Source of the DNA: Verrucomicrobiota bacterium
GTDB lineage: Bacteria > Verrucomicrobiota > Verrucomicrobiia > Limisphaerales > JAHDYP01
Length of the DNA: 64,000 nt
Assembly: GCA_023383055.1 (NCBI GenBank)
Contig: JAHDYP010000007.1
Coordinates: forward strand, 1-64,000
Direction: 5' to 3'
The notes below the pieces were generated by a model. The model did not search any database. It saw nothing but the letters and a program-made list of their open reading frames with translations, and was not told the DNA's origin. Below, piece after piece: positions 50,001 to 59,811 of the stretch. The position numbers and the translations under genes are program-made. How positions within the stretch are numbered: the stretch's first letter is position 1; every line of letters begins with the position of its first letter.

Positions 50001-50494
50001 ATGATGCCGTTGCCCCACGACAACCGTTTCGTGGGTAGCAACTCCGGCAGCAGCCCGTATTTCGAGGGGCCGAAGAACGCGCTTTGCGCGCCCATCAGGA
50101 AGACGGTGGCGAGGAGCAGGACGGGTTCGCGGGTCCAGAGCGCCCAGCAGGCAACCGACATGATGAGGATCTCGGCCAGCTTGGTGCCGATAGTCACGGA
50201 ACGCTTGCTGTAGCGGTCGGCCAGGTAGCCTCCCGCCATCGAGAACAGGATGAAAGGGAGCGAAAACAAGGCGCCCACGAGGGCAATCCGCAAGTTCCGC
50301 GTCAGTCCGGGGTGCTCCGGCATCACCAGTTCGAGGAAGGTGAACAGCGCCAGCACCCGATACAGGTTGTCGCTGAACGCTCCCTGGAACTGGGTGAGGA
50401 TCAGGCTCCAGAAACCGGCAATGCTCACGCGGGTTTCCGCAACCTCAGCTGCTGCGGGCGGCCCGGGGATCGGCGTCGGCTTGGCATCATTCAT
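47009..50494 (-). CDS. Trifunctional LplT-like MFS transporter / PlsC acyltransferase / AMP-binding acyl-ACP synthetase (Aas-like)
   Basis: N-terminal MFS region; [19 protein letters not shown] and [12 protein letters not shown] acyltransferase motifs; [41 protein letters not shown] AMP-binding motifs; ATG (RC) at 50494. Confidence 0.95.
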   Translation of the reverse strand: [1161 protein letters not shown]

Positions 50495-50678
50495 AGGTTG
50501 GCTGGGAGGTCCGTCACGGTGCCGAGTGAACCACAAGCTCCGCCCCATGACGAATCGATAAAAGCAGACTGAAGATTGAGCAAACCAAATGTCGGCAGAA
50601 TCGGCTTGCGACCGGGATTGCCGGGGAGGGATACTCGACGGCGAATCTCGGAGCAGAGGCTGGAAGGGAACTCAGAAT

Positions 50679-51830
50679 ATGAACAACGTGCGGCTGGGAA
50701 TTGTGGGGATGGGTAACATCGGCCGGTACCACGCCGATTATCTCTCGAAGGGCGAGGTCAACCGCGTGGAGTTGACGGCGGTGTGCGACGCTTATGCGCC
50801 GCTTGACCGTTACGCCCCGCTCCGGACGTTCAAAGATCCCCATGAGCTCTTTCGATCCGGGGTGGTCGACGCCGTGATCATCTCGACCCCGCATTACCAG
50901 CACACGACCCTGGGGATCGCGGCCCTCGAGGCCGGGCTTCACGTGATGATCGAGAAGCCGATCTCCGCCCACAAGGCCGACGCGGAGCGCCTGATTGCCG
51001 CCGCCGAGCGACGTCCGAAGCAGGTCTTCGCTGGGATGTTTCAGCTTCGCACCGAACCGCGCTATCTCAAGATCCAGAAACTGATCCGGGACGGCGAGCT
51101 TGGCGAGATCGTGCGGATGAGCTGGCTGATCACCGATTGGTATCGCACCGAGGCGTACTACGCGAGCGGCGGTTGGCGGGCCACCTGGAAAGGCGAAGGT
51201 GGCGGGGTCCTGCTCAATCAATGCCTGCACAATCTGGACGTGATCGCCTGGTTGCTCGGCATGCCCGCCCGGGTGCGCGGCTTCTGTCAGCTCGGCCGGT
51301 ACCACAACATTGAGGTCGAGGACAATGTCACCGCGTACCTCGAGTATCCGAACGGCGCCACCGGCGTTTTTATTACCTCCACCGGCGAAGCTCCCGGCAC
51401 CAACCGGTTCGAGATCGCCGGATCGCGCGGCCGGATCGTGCTCGAGAACAACCGGCTCACCTTCAACCGCAACGAGACCGACATGCTCGAGTTCAACCGC
51501 AGCTCGAAGGTCGGGTTCGCCAAACCCGAGGTCTGGAACGTCGAGATCCCCTTTGCCGACGCGCCGGTGCCGCACGCGATCATCTTGCGGAACTTCGTCA
51601 ATGCCATCCTGGACGGCGAACCGTTGATTGCTCCGGGCGCCGAAGGCCTTTGCTCGGTCGAACTTGCCAACGTGATGCTTTACTCCTCGATTCTCGGGCG
51701 GACCCAGGAACTGCCGATGGACGCTGCCGCCTACGAGGCTGCCCTCCAGCAGTGGATTGCGGAATCCCGGTTCGAGAAAAAGGTTGTCGAAGTAACCCAC
51801 GAGGACTTCACCAAATCCTTTCACCGCTGA
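50679..51830 (+). CDS. Gfo/Idh/MocA family oxidoreductase
   Basis: MNNVRLGIVGMGNIGRYHADYLSKGEV; HVMIEKPISAHKADAERLI; GEGGGVLLNQCLHNLDVIAWLLG. Confidence 0.95.
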   Translation: MNNVRLGIVGMGNIGRYHADYLSKGEVNRVELTAVCDAYAPLDRYAPLRTFKDPHELFRSGVVDAVIISTPHYQHTTLGIAALEAGLHVMIEKPISAHKADAERLIAAAERRPKQVFAGMFQLRTEPRYLKIQKLIRDGELGEIVRMSWLITDWYRTEAYYASGGWRATWKGEGGGVLLNQCLHNLDVIAWLLGMPARVRGFCQLGRYHNIEVEDNVTAYLEYPNGATGVFITSTGEAPGTNRFEIAGSRGRIVLENNRLTFNRNETDMLEFNRSSKVGFAKPEVWNVEIPFADAPVPHAIILRNFVNAILDGEPLIAPGAEGLCSVELANVMLYSSILGRTQELPMDAAAYEAALQQWIAESRFEKKVVEVTHEDFTKSFHR

Positions 51831-51883
51831 TCATCGGCCCGTAGTCGTTCAACTCCCCAACCCTCCACCCTTCATTATTCAAC

Positions 51884-52777
51884 ATGATACTCACAGGCAT
51901 TGGCGACGAAGCGGGCGACAGCCTCGAGACCCAGATCCGGGCGACCCGCGAACTGGGCTGGCAGACCATTGAGGCTCGAAACATCACGGTGCCCGGCCAT
52001 CCCAAGGCGAACATGCATGACCTGGCCGACGCGGCGTTCGACCTGGCGATTCGGCAGCTCGAGGAGAGCAGGATCGGGGTTTACTGCTTCGGTTCCACGA
52101 TTATGAACTGGGCGAAGACCCTTCACGATCCGCCGTTCGAGATTACGCTGGCCGAGGTCAAGCGGGCCATTCCGCGCATGCAGCGGCTCGGCACGAAGTT
52201 CGTCCGGATCATGAGCTTCAAACCGGCCGACGATGAGTTTCACATCCCGGCGAAGGTCTTCGAGCGGGTGCGCGAAGTGACGCAACGGTTTCTGGATGCC
52301 GGGCTGCAGCCGGTGCACGAGAACTGCATGAACTACGGCGGGATGAGCGCGCAGCACGCCCTGGAGTTGCTCGACAAGGTTCCCGGTCTGAAATGGGTAT
52401 TCGACACGGCCAATCCCGTGTTCAACCCCGACCGATCGAAACCCCGTCCCTGGCCGCGCCAGGATGCCTGGGAATTCTGGACCCAGGTCCGGGACCACGT
52501 GGTTCACATCCATATCAAGGATGCCACCTGGAATCCGGCGAAGAATGACGCCGACTACAACTGGCCGGGCGAAGGCCAGGGCTGCGTCCGCCGGGTGCTC
52601 GAGGATGCCTTCAGGCGTGGCTACGACGCCGGGATATCGATCGAGCCGCACCTGGCCGTGGTCTTCCATGACGCCACGGTGAAGTCATCGGCCGAAGCGA
52701 TGTACCGAAGCTATGTCGAGTACGGCCAGCGATTGATGCGGTTGATCGAGGAGATCCGCTCACCGTCATCCGGTTGA
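51884..52777 (+). CDS. Sugar phosphate isomerase/epimerase (xylose-isomerase-like TIM barrel)
   Basis: VHENCMNYGGMSAQHALELLDKVPGLKWVFDTANPVFN; VVHIHIKDATWNP; SIEPHLAVVF. Confidence 0.9.
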   Translation: MILTGIGDEAGDSLETQIRATRELGWQTIEARNITVPGHPKANMHDLADAAFDLAIRQLEESRIGVYCFGSTIMNWAKTLHDPPFEITLAEVKRAIPRMQRLGTKFVRIMSFKPADDEFHIPAKVFERVREVTQRFLDAGLQPVHENCMNYGGMSAQHALELLDKVPGLKWVFDTANPVFNPDRSKPRPWPRQDAWEFWTQVRDHVVHIHIKDATWNPAKNDADYNWPGEGQGCVRRVLEDAFRRGYDAGISIEPHLAVVFHDATVKSSAEAMYRSYVEYGQRLMRLIEEIRSPSSG

Positions 52778-52815
52778 CCGCAGCGGCTTCTCGTCACGCC
52801 CACGGTGGGGTCCGC

Positions 52816-54612
52816 TCACTCGGTTGCGCGCGGATCGACAAACTCGAGCACGCCGAATTTCTCCGGCACGTGAAAGGTGCCGCTCAAAGTGGGGTTCCAG
52901 GTCAGGAACGCGTCCTGGGCGCGGTCGCAGCGGAACAGGTTAAGCCGCCAGGAGGTTTTTGCCGTGGGCCGGGTTGGACTCAACGCCGACAGCGGGATGC
53001 GCATCGCGCAGCGCCAGGTCCTTGACGATTCGTCGATTGCGACGGCGGACTCGAATCCGCTTTGCCACGCGAAATCGCGTTCCGGCAGGCGCAGGCGCAG
53101 GTCGAGGCGTTCGTTGGTGGGTGCGACCTGGAACTCGGTGTAGTGCCGAAGGTCGGCCGGATCCGCGTTGATGAACGCTTCGACCACATCGCGGTCCCAG
53201 AGGCTGGCGCCCGGTTTATCCATAGCGTAGCGTTTGCCCTCGGTGAGCGGGGGTTCAAAGACCGTGAGCCGGGTGTATGGCGCGGTGAATCCCAGGTAAA
53301 GGTATTGATCCGACCAGAGCACCCGGACGCTGGTCGACAATTCCGGCCGGGCGGTGCCGTCCTGGGTCGCGTATTCAATCCAACCGGGAGTGGCCTGGTT
53401 CCATTCGGGTTCGGTGAGGGCGCCCGTCAGGGGGAAATCGCGTTCGACCCGCACGGCGCGGAGGGTGGGGAGGGGCAGCGAACGGGCCAGCAGTTTTCGC
53501 GCGTTGTCGAAGTAGATCTTGCGGAGGACCGGCGAGGGGAGGCCGATGCTGCTGATGGTCCAATCGCCCTGAATGGGGGTCATGTGCGGCCAATCGCGAT
53601 CGTGGGTTTCGAGCCAGCGCCAGTGTTTCTCGAAGAACACCTGGGCATCCTCATCCGACGGGGGCGGTTCGTTCCCGCTCGATCCGAGGATGAGCCGGTC
53701 ATAAACCATGAAATCGGTGCCGAACAGGATGCGGTCCTGGTGTTTGACGAACAACCGGTGCACGGCAGCCGGATCGTGCCGGCCGATTTCGGGGATGCGC
53801 GCCGCCAGGTCGGCCATCAGGTTGGGGTAGCGGTCGAGCGAGGCGTCGACCCATTCGAGTTCCTCGGCATTGTTCGCGAAGTGGACGCCGACGAACGTGG
53901 TTTGGGGATGGCGGGCGACGACGCGGTTCAGTGCTTCGAGCAGGTCTTTCCAGCCGGGATAGACCGTGGCGTCGCCGAACCACCAGCTCTTGTGATCGCG
54001 CAGTTCCTTCCAACGTTCGTTGGATTCGTCGTACGGCTCCCAGAAGGCTTTGGGGTCAGCGACGTGAATCGACACCGGCATGCCGAGTTCACCGCACCGA
54101 CGCCAGACCGGATCGAGCTTGGGATCGTCCACGCGGATCAGTTTTCCGGCGCCGTCGCGCAGGTAAAGGCCCAGGCGTTTGAATTCCTTCAAACCCGCCG
54201 CGCCGAGCCGATGACCTTCCTCGATCTGGGCCACCGCCCGTTCCGACCAATCCGTGGCATCCCAGCCGGAATAATCCAGGATCAGGTAGTGGAGAAAGCG
54301 CCCGGGATACAACCGGTCTGTCAAGGCTTTGCCGCGTTCGAATGCGGAGGACGCGCCGTCCGCTCCGCGGGTGACGGTGCCCGTGCCGAGATTGACGACC
54401 AGGCCGATACCGGCTCGGTCCATGATCTTCACCGCGCGCGCGAGGTGTTGCGGGGTCAGGTTGATGTGCTGGTGGAGATCGATCATACGGTGGCTGTCGC
54501 GCCAGGCGTGGGCGTCGTTGCGAGTGGTGTCGGGAGCGGTGGGGCTTTCCGCCTGGACGATCCCTGGGACACTCAGCAGCACCGGCATAAGCAGGCAGGG
54601 CAAGTTCAACAT
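52816..54612 (-). CDS. Secreted amidohydrolase-family protein fused to a CBM9-like carbohydrate-binding domain
   Basis: Signal peptide MLNLPCLLMPVLLSVPGIVQA; MIDLHQHINLTPQHLARAVKIMDRAGI, HVADPKAFWEPYDES, DRILFGTDFMVYDRLIL; C-terminal LTGALTEPEWNQAT...LYLGFTA...DRDVVEAFINAD...WRCAMRIPLSAL. Confidence 0.85.
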   Translation of the reverse strand: MLNLPCLLMPVLLSVPGIVQAESPTAPDTTRNDAHAWRDSHRMIDLHQHINLTPQHLARAVKIMDRAGIGLVVNLGTGTVTRGADGASSAFERGKALTDRLYPGRFLHYLILDYSGWDATDWSERAVAQIEEGHRLGAAGLKEFKRLGLYLRDGAGKLIRVDDPKLDPVWRRCGELGMPVSIHVADPKAFWEPYDESNERWKELRDHKSWWFGDATVYPGWKDLLEALNRVVARHPQTTFVGVHFANNAEELEWVDASLDRYPNLMADLAARIPEIGRHDPAAVHRLFVKHQDRILFGTDFMVYDRLILGSSGNEPPPSDEDAQVFFEKHWRWLETHDRDWPHMTPIQGDWTISSIGLPSPVLRKIYFDNARKLLARSLPLPTLRAVRVERDFPLTGALTEPEWNQATPGWIEYATQDGTARPELSTSVRVLWSDQYLYLGFTAPYTRLTVFEPPLTEGKRYAMDKPGASLWDRDVVEAFINADPADLRHYTEFQVAPTNERLDLRLRLPERDFAWQSGFESAVAIDESSRTWRCAMRIPLSALSPTRPTAKTSWRLNLFRCDRAQDAFLTWNPTLSGTFHVPEKFGVLEFVDPRATE

Positions 54613-54713
54613 AGCTGCAAACAGAGAACGATCAGGCTGATGTGCGACCGGAGGAACAGCGCCGGCACGGTTTCCGCCGCGCCGGCGCCGCCCGCAAGTT
54701 CGGCTCCGCGGGG

Positions 54714-57635
54714 TTATTGCTTCACACGGAAGAAAGCGGTGCCGGTGGTTGCCGGAACCGAGTGTGGACTGGTGGCACCCTGCACGGTTGACCATTCGCC
54801 ACCGAGAGTCTGGGTGGTTTCCAGGGTGCCGCCACCGTCCCAGGTGAGGATGAGATTGGCTCCCACCAACTGTGCCTGGAGGACGATATCGGTTACGGCT
54901 TCGGCAACCGGGGCGAGCGGGGTTTCGAAATCGACCCACGCGACGTAGAAGTCAGTGTCTTCGAGCGGGATGGTGCCGGCGGCGTCGGTGTAACGGGATT
55001 CGATGATGAAGTTCGCCGTCCCGTCGTATTCGTAGGACAGGAAGGCGCGACTGGCCAGGTTTTGATTCCCGGCGACCCGGCCGGCAGTTCCGAGGAGCAG
55101 GACGCCGTCAGCTTCAGTCTTGCCGGGAATGGTCATTTGATAACGTCCGGCCGCAAGTCGTGTCAGGGTGAACTGGCCGGCCTGGTTGAGCATGGTGCCA
55201 TCGGAACCGCGGACATGCCCCCCCACCAAACGGGCGGCGGTATAGGGCACAAAGAGAAACGCGAATTCGGATTGGGCGGGGGCGGCCAGGGTTGCGGGAT
55301 CGCTCTGGGAATCCTCGCGGACGGCGACCAGCCAACCGGTGCCATCGGCCAGGGGATCGGCCGCGATGATGTTGGCGTCGCTGCTGTCATCGTTGCAGAC
55401 GGTGAAGAGCATGCCATCGGTCAGGCTGTTGACGTCGGGCAGGCGCACGGTTGCCTGGCCGGCCGTCCAGGTGACCACGGTCGCGCCCTCGAAGGAGAGG
55501 TCGGGACTATGCGAGTTGGGGCTGACCCAGGCGCCGTCGCCATCGGCAGCGGCGGGCGGCGCGACGAAGCCGCCGGTCCATCCCTGGTCCCACGGGAACC
55601 AGACGGTGGCATGATCGATATTGGCTTCGCTGAGGGGGCCGGCTTTGCCGATGCAGATGTCGTAATCGCCGGTGCCAAAGTCGCCGGCCAGCATGCTGTA
55701 GCCGTGGCCGGAGGACCCGGTGGGGGTTTGGAAGGTTCCGTAGAACAGCGGTGTGGTGTCATTCCAAAGTTGGCCGTTCTTCGCGATACTTCCCATGATG
55801 ACACCCAGCTCGCGGTGAGGCCGCCAGGCGCCGGCGTTAGCCGGCCAGCCGCCGTTGAGGGCTTGGTCCTGTTGCCATTGGTAACCTCCAAATGCGGCGG
55901 TGAAGTCCGAAGGCAGGAATCCCAGGTTGGCCTGAGCCGCGTCGGGATCGGACGGGCTCAGTCGCGGAGCGAGATCGCCTTCGTTCCAGCGGGTGTTGCT
56001 CCAGCGCACCGGGCCTTCGCCCTTCAGGGTGAGGATGATTTCGTCCTGGTCTGTCCCGTCCCACTGCGTGACGAAGGAGGCGTCCATTTTCCAGAGCGCC
56101 GCCGTCACGGATTGGTTCGGAAATGCTCCGGGCGGAACGCCGTTCTCGGGGACGATCGGCGCCGGGCCGTTCCCGCCGTGATGCGAGGTGAGGCGCAGGC
56201 GGAGGAGGTAAGTGATGGCGGCGCTGTCGGAATAGACGGCGATGAACGACTGACTGAAGGGATCATATTGAAGGTTGCAGCTATCCGGGTCGTTGGCGAT
56301 GGAGGTTGGGAGTCCATCCAGTCCCACGGTTTCAAAGAAGGCGTGGAAGTAGCCCTGTTCGCGGAGGCCGGGCAGCACCGCGCCCTCCTTGCTGAGGAAG
56401 GTGAACCCGATGCCATTGGGTTGCTGGGAGGCGCTTCCGGTGGCGTTATTCATCACCACAAACGCACCCCGCGCCGTGTCCACGGCAAGTTTCGGGTGCC
56501 GGTGGCTGTAAGGGTCGTTGTCGGCCACGGCGTCCAGGTAAGGTTCCGGTGTGCCGACGGGTGTGAGTGTGCCATCGCTGCTTGCCGTGAAGTAAAACAC
56601 GTCGCCGCCGCGGGCGCCGTTGCCATAATCGAGGGCGGCGATGACTTTGTCCTCGAAGGGGCTGCCTACGGCCGCGGGGTGTCCCTCGGCGACTCCCCCC
56701 AGGCGATCGGCGGAGACCACGACCTGGGTTCCCTGCTGCAGCACGCCTTGTCCGTCGGGCACGGTCTGGATGACCGTGGCGGTGACGCGATCCTTGAGCG
56801 AAGCCGGATTGTTGTCTTCGTCGGTGTTGGTGAGGAACAGAAACACATTTTGGCGCTCGAGGTAGATCAGCTCGGGATCATCTTCGTCGCCGATGGCTTG
56901 CAGCTGGTCCAGCCTGGCCCATTGCGGGGTCAGCAGATTGCCGGTTGAATCGAACAGCGCACCGACCACGCCTTCGCCTTCACCCGGGAAGTTGCGTTCG
57001 GCGGCCAGCATGATCGTGCCGTTGGCCGAGCTCACGGCGATGACCGTGTCACCGTAGCCTTGGTCGCTTCCCTCGTCGTAGGCGAAGGCCCGGACGACCG
57101 GGCTGCCTCCGCCGGCCGCGCTTTGAGGGTTTACGATGGCCAGGAGCGGGATTCTGACCTGGTTGTCGCCGCGGCTCGAGGCGGCGGCCACCACCACGTA
57201 TTGCCCGGTGAAAGGGCTGTACTCGATGTCAATCGTGGAGAGGTCACCCCAAGGATTGCCGAGGATCGGGAACGGCAGACCGCGCGGTTCCAGGGTGAGC
57301 GGATCATGAAACCGTCCGATCACCGCCTGTTGCGAGGCTTCCTGCGTGATCGGGTCGGTCAGGTTCTGGGTCGAGTCGATGGTGATAACCAGTACTTCCG
57401 GTTCCTCGAGGTTCACCGCCAGATCCGCGCGGCTGGTGGGAGAAAAGACATTCGGCAATAATTCCTCGCTGACCGGGACGGCTTCCATGGGTAATTCTTC
57501 GAACCGTGGCAGCCACTGGCCGAGAGCAGCGGCTGGGAGGAGGCAGGTCAGGCAGAGGGCGATCGCGTTTATCCGGAGTGGGCCCGGCCGAAGCGCCCGA
57601 ACTGAAGAGCTTGGTGCGAATGAGAACGTTTTCAT
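54714..57635 (-). CDS. Large secreted hypothetical protein, about 973 aa
   Basis: Signal peptide INAIALCLTCLLPAAALGQW; coherent long ORF; C-terminus LILTWDGGGTLETTQTLGGEWSTVQGATSPHSVPATTGTAFFRVKQ. Confidence 0.85.
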   Translation of the reverse strand: MKTFSFAPSSSVRALRPGPLRINAIALCLTCLLPAAALGQWLPRFEELPMEAVPVSEELLPNVFSPTSRADLAVNLEEPEVLVITIDSTQNLTDPITQEASQQAVIGRFHDPLTLEPRGLPFPILGNPWGDLSTIDIEYSPFTGQYVVVAAASSRGDNQVRIPLLAIVNPQSAAGGGSPVVRAFAYDEGSDQGYGDTVIAVSSANGTIMLAAERNFPGEGEGVVGALFDSTGNLLTPQWARLDQLQAIGDEDDPELIYLERQNVFLFLTNTDEDNNPASLKDRVTATVIQTVPDGQGVLQQGTQVVVSADRLGGVAEGHPAAVGSPFEDKVIAALDYGNGARGGDVFYFTASSDGTLTPVGTPEPYLDAVADNDPYSHRHPKLAVDTARGAFVVMNNATGSASQQPNGIGFTFLSKEGAVLPGLREQGYFHAFFETVGLDGLPTSIANDPDSCNLQYDPFSQSFIAVYSDSAAITYLLRLRLTSHHGGNGPAPIVPENGVPPGAFPNQSVTAALWKMDASFVTQWDGTDQDEIILTLKGEGPVRWSNTRWNEGDLAPRLSPSDPDAAQANLGFLPSDFTAAFGGYQWQQDQALNGGWPANAGAWRPHRELGVIMGSIAKNGQLWNDTTPLFYGTFQTPTGSSGHGYSMLAGDFGTGDYDICIGKAGPLSEANIDHATVWFPWDQGWTGGFVAPPAAADGDGAWVSPNSHSPDLSFEGATVVTWTAGQATVRLPDVNSLTDGMLFTVCNDDSSDANIIAADPLADGTGWLVAVREDSQSDPATLAAPAQSEFAFLFVPYTAARLVGGHVRGSDGTMLNQAGQFTLTRLAAGRYQMTIPGKTEADGVLLLGTAGRVAGNQNLASRAFLSYEYDGTANFIIESRYTDAAGTIPLEDTDFYVAWVDFETPLAPVAEAVTDIVLQAQLVGANLILTWDGGGTLETTQTLGGEWSTVQGATSPHSVPATTGTAFFRVKQ

Positions 57636-57800
57636 GGTTGACACTGGAATTTGCGCGAAGAACAGCGAACCTCCGCAGGTTGATTTGTGGCCTATGGCCA
57701 ATGAATCCCAGTCTCGGCGCATTAAGGCAAGGCTTTTATGGTGGCCGCAATCGAGGAATCGGGGATTGCATTGTTTGGCCGATGGGTTTAGGCAGCAGGC

Positions 57801-58829
57801 ATGCCGAATAAGTCATCCGAAGCGGCCGCCAAGGCCAAAAAACCGTCGCCGGAAAAGGAATCCGCCATCAGCCGTTGGATTTCCTATCGACCCGAGATCA
57901 AAGTCCTCGACTGCACGATCCGGGATGGCGGGTTGATGAACAATCACCAGTTCGAGGACGGCCTGGTGCGGGCGGTGTACGACGCCTGCGTGTCGGCCGG
58001 GATCGATTACATGGAAATTGGCTACAAAGCCTCCCGCAAGAATATCGTCGCGGGCGAATATGGCGCCTGGAAATACTGCACCGAGGACGACATCCGCCGC
58101 ATCGTGGGCGAGAAGCCGGGCCGCACCAAGATCTCGATCATGGCCGACGCCGAGCGCTGCGATTATCGGGAGGACATCCTGCCCAAGGAACAGAGCGCGG
58201 TCGATCTCGTGCGCGTGGCGGCTTATATCAACCAGATCCCGGCGGCGCTGGACATGGTGAAGGACGCGCATGACAAGGGCTATGAAACCACGGTCAACCT
58301 GATGTCGGTATCGACCGTGGCGGAGCGGGCGCTGGATGAAGCTCTCGATCTGCTGGCGGATTCGGAGGCCAGGGCGATTTACCTCGTGGACAGTTTTGGC
58401 GCGCTCTACAGCGAGCAGATCCAGTATCTGGTGCGCAAGTACATGCATTATGCCAAACCGGCCGGCAAAGAGGTCGGCATCCACGCCCACAACAACCTCC
58501 AACTCGCGTTCGCCAATACCATCGAGGCCATCGTCCTGGGATCGAACATGGTGGACGCCACCATGGCCGGCCTCGGCCGTGGCGCCGGCAACTGTCCCAT
58601 GGAACTGCTGATCGGGTTTCTGCATAACCCGCAATACCGGCTGCGCCCGGTCCTGCGCTGCGTTCAGGATCACGTGGAACCGCTGCGTGCCAAACTGGGT
58701 TGGGGCTTCGATCTCCCTTACATGATTTGCGGTTTCCTGAATCAACACCCGCGCGCCGCGATCAAATTCAATGCCGAGCAAGATCCAGGCGACATCATCC
58801 GGTTTTACGATACACTCGAGGAATCCTGA
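57801..58829 (+). CDS. HMGL-like aldolase catalytic domain protein
   Basis: IKVLDCTIRDGGLMNNHQFEDGLVRAVYDACVSAGIDYMEIGYKAS; GKEVGIHAHNNLQLAFANTIEAIVLGSNMVDATMAGLGRGAGN. Confidence 0.92.
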   Translation: MPNKSSEAAAKAKKPSPEKESAISRWISYRPEIKVLDCTIRDGGLMNNHQFEDGLVRAVYDACVSAGIDYMEIGYKASRKNIVAGEYGAWKYCTEDDIRRIVGEKPGRTKISIMADAERCDYREDILPKEQSAVDLVRVAAYINQIPAALDMVKDAHDKGYETTVNLMSVSTVAERALDEALDLLADSEARAIYLVDSFGALYSEQIQYLVRKYMHYAKPAGKEVGIHAHNNLQLAFANTIEAIVLGSNMVDATMAGLGRGAGNCPMELLIGFLHNPQYRLRPVLRCVQDHVEPLRAKLGWGFDLPYMICGFLNQHPRAAIKFNAEQDPGDIIRFYDTLEES

Positions 58830-58830
58830 C

Positions 58831-59811
58831 ATGCTGATCTCATCCCTGCCCCAATCCCGCCGCACCTTCCTGCGCATCAGTGGTGCCTCGGCCATGGCCG
58901 CCCTCGTCATCCCCCGCGCAGTTGGGGCTGACGCCGAATCCGGATCGCGCGCGCGCCGGATGACAATCAGCCTGGCGCCCGGCAGCATCGGGGTTCAGGC
59001 CGACCAACTCCAGGCCATCGAGCTCGCCCACCGCCACGGGTTCGAATCGGTCGAACCCTATGGCGGTCACCTGGCCAAGCTCTCTTCCGCCGAACTCGAG
59101 TCACTGCTGGGCAACCTCAAGGATAAGCGGCTCGCCTGGGGCGCTGCCGGGCTGCCCGTGGATTTCCGGGGTGCTGAAGATCGATTTCGGTCCGGGCTCA
59201 AGGAATTGCCTGGGATTGCGGCGGGGCTGCGTCGGGCGGGGGTGGACCGGGTGGGGACATGGCTGACGCCGGCTCACGACGAGTTGACTTACCTGCGGAA
59301 CTTCCACCAGCACACCGAACGGCTGCGCGAGATTGCCTTGGTGTTGAAGGATCATGGCGCCCGGCTGGGTTTGGAATACGTGGGACCGGCGACTTCGCGG
59401 CTACGGCGGCGGTATGGCTTCGTCCATACGCTGGCTGAAACGCTCGAGTTGACGGCCGCGATCGGCACCGGCAACGTCGGGGTGGTCCTCGACAGCTGGC
59501 ACTGGTATACGGCGCGCGACACGGAGGCGGGACTGCTGGCCCTTCGCCCGGCGGATATCATCTCGGTGGACCTCAACGATGCCCCGTCGGGATTGGCCAT
59601 CGAACAGCAGATTGACAACCGCCGCGAGCTTCCGGCGGCTACGGGCGTGATCGATCTGAAGGTTTTTCTGGGCGCGCTGGTGCGGATTGGCTACGACGGA
59701 CCGGTTCGGGCCGAACCGTTCAACCAGGCGTTGAACGACCTGGACAACGAGGCTGCGTGCGCCGCCACCGTCACGGCCATGAAACAGGCGTTCGCGCTGA
59801 TTGGTGGCTGA
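58831..59811 (+). CDS. Tat-exported sugar phosphate isomerase/epimerase (TIM barrel)
   Basis: SRRTFLRISGASAMAALVIPRAVGADA; ALVLKDHGARLGLEYVGP; NVGVVLDSWHWYTARD; VRAEPFNQALNDL. Confidence 0.9.
   Translation: MLISSLPQSRRTFLRISGASAMAALVIPRAVGADAESGSRARRMTISLAPGSIGVQADQLQAIELAHRHGFESVEPYGGHLAKLSSAELESLLGNLKDKRLAWGAAGLPVDFRGAEDRFRSGLKELPGIAAGLRRAGVDRVGTWLTPAHDELTYLRNFHQHTERLREIALVLKDHGARLGLEYVGPATSRLRRRYGFVHTLAETLELTAAIGTGNVGVVLDSWHWYTARDTEAGLLALRPADIISVDLNDAPSGLAIEQQIDNRRELPAATGVIDLKVFLGALVRIGYDGPVRAEPFNQALNDLDNEAACAATVTAMKQAFALIGG

Noticed and set aside
54659-54688. GCGCCGGC...GCCGGCGC hairpin between two minus-strand genes
   Set aside because: Perfect 8-bp stem but no U-tract on either side; may be chance in a very GC-rich spacer, so not called a terminator.
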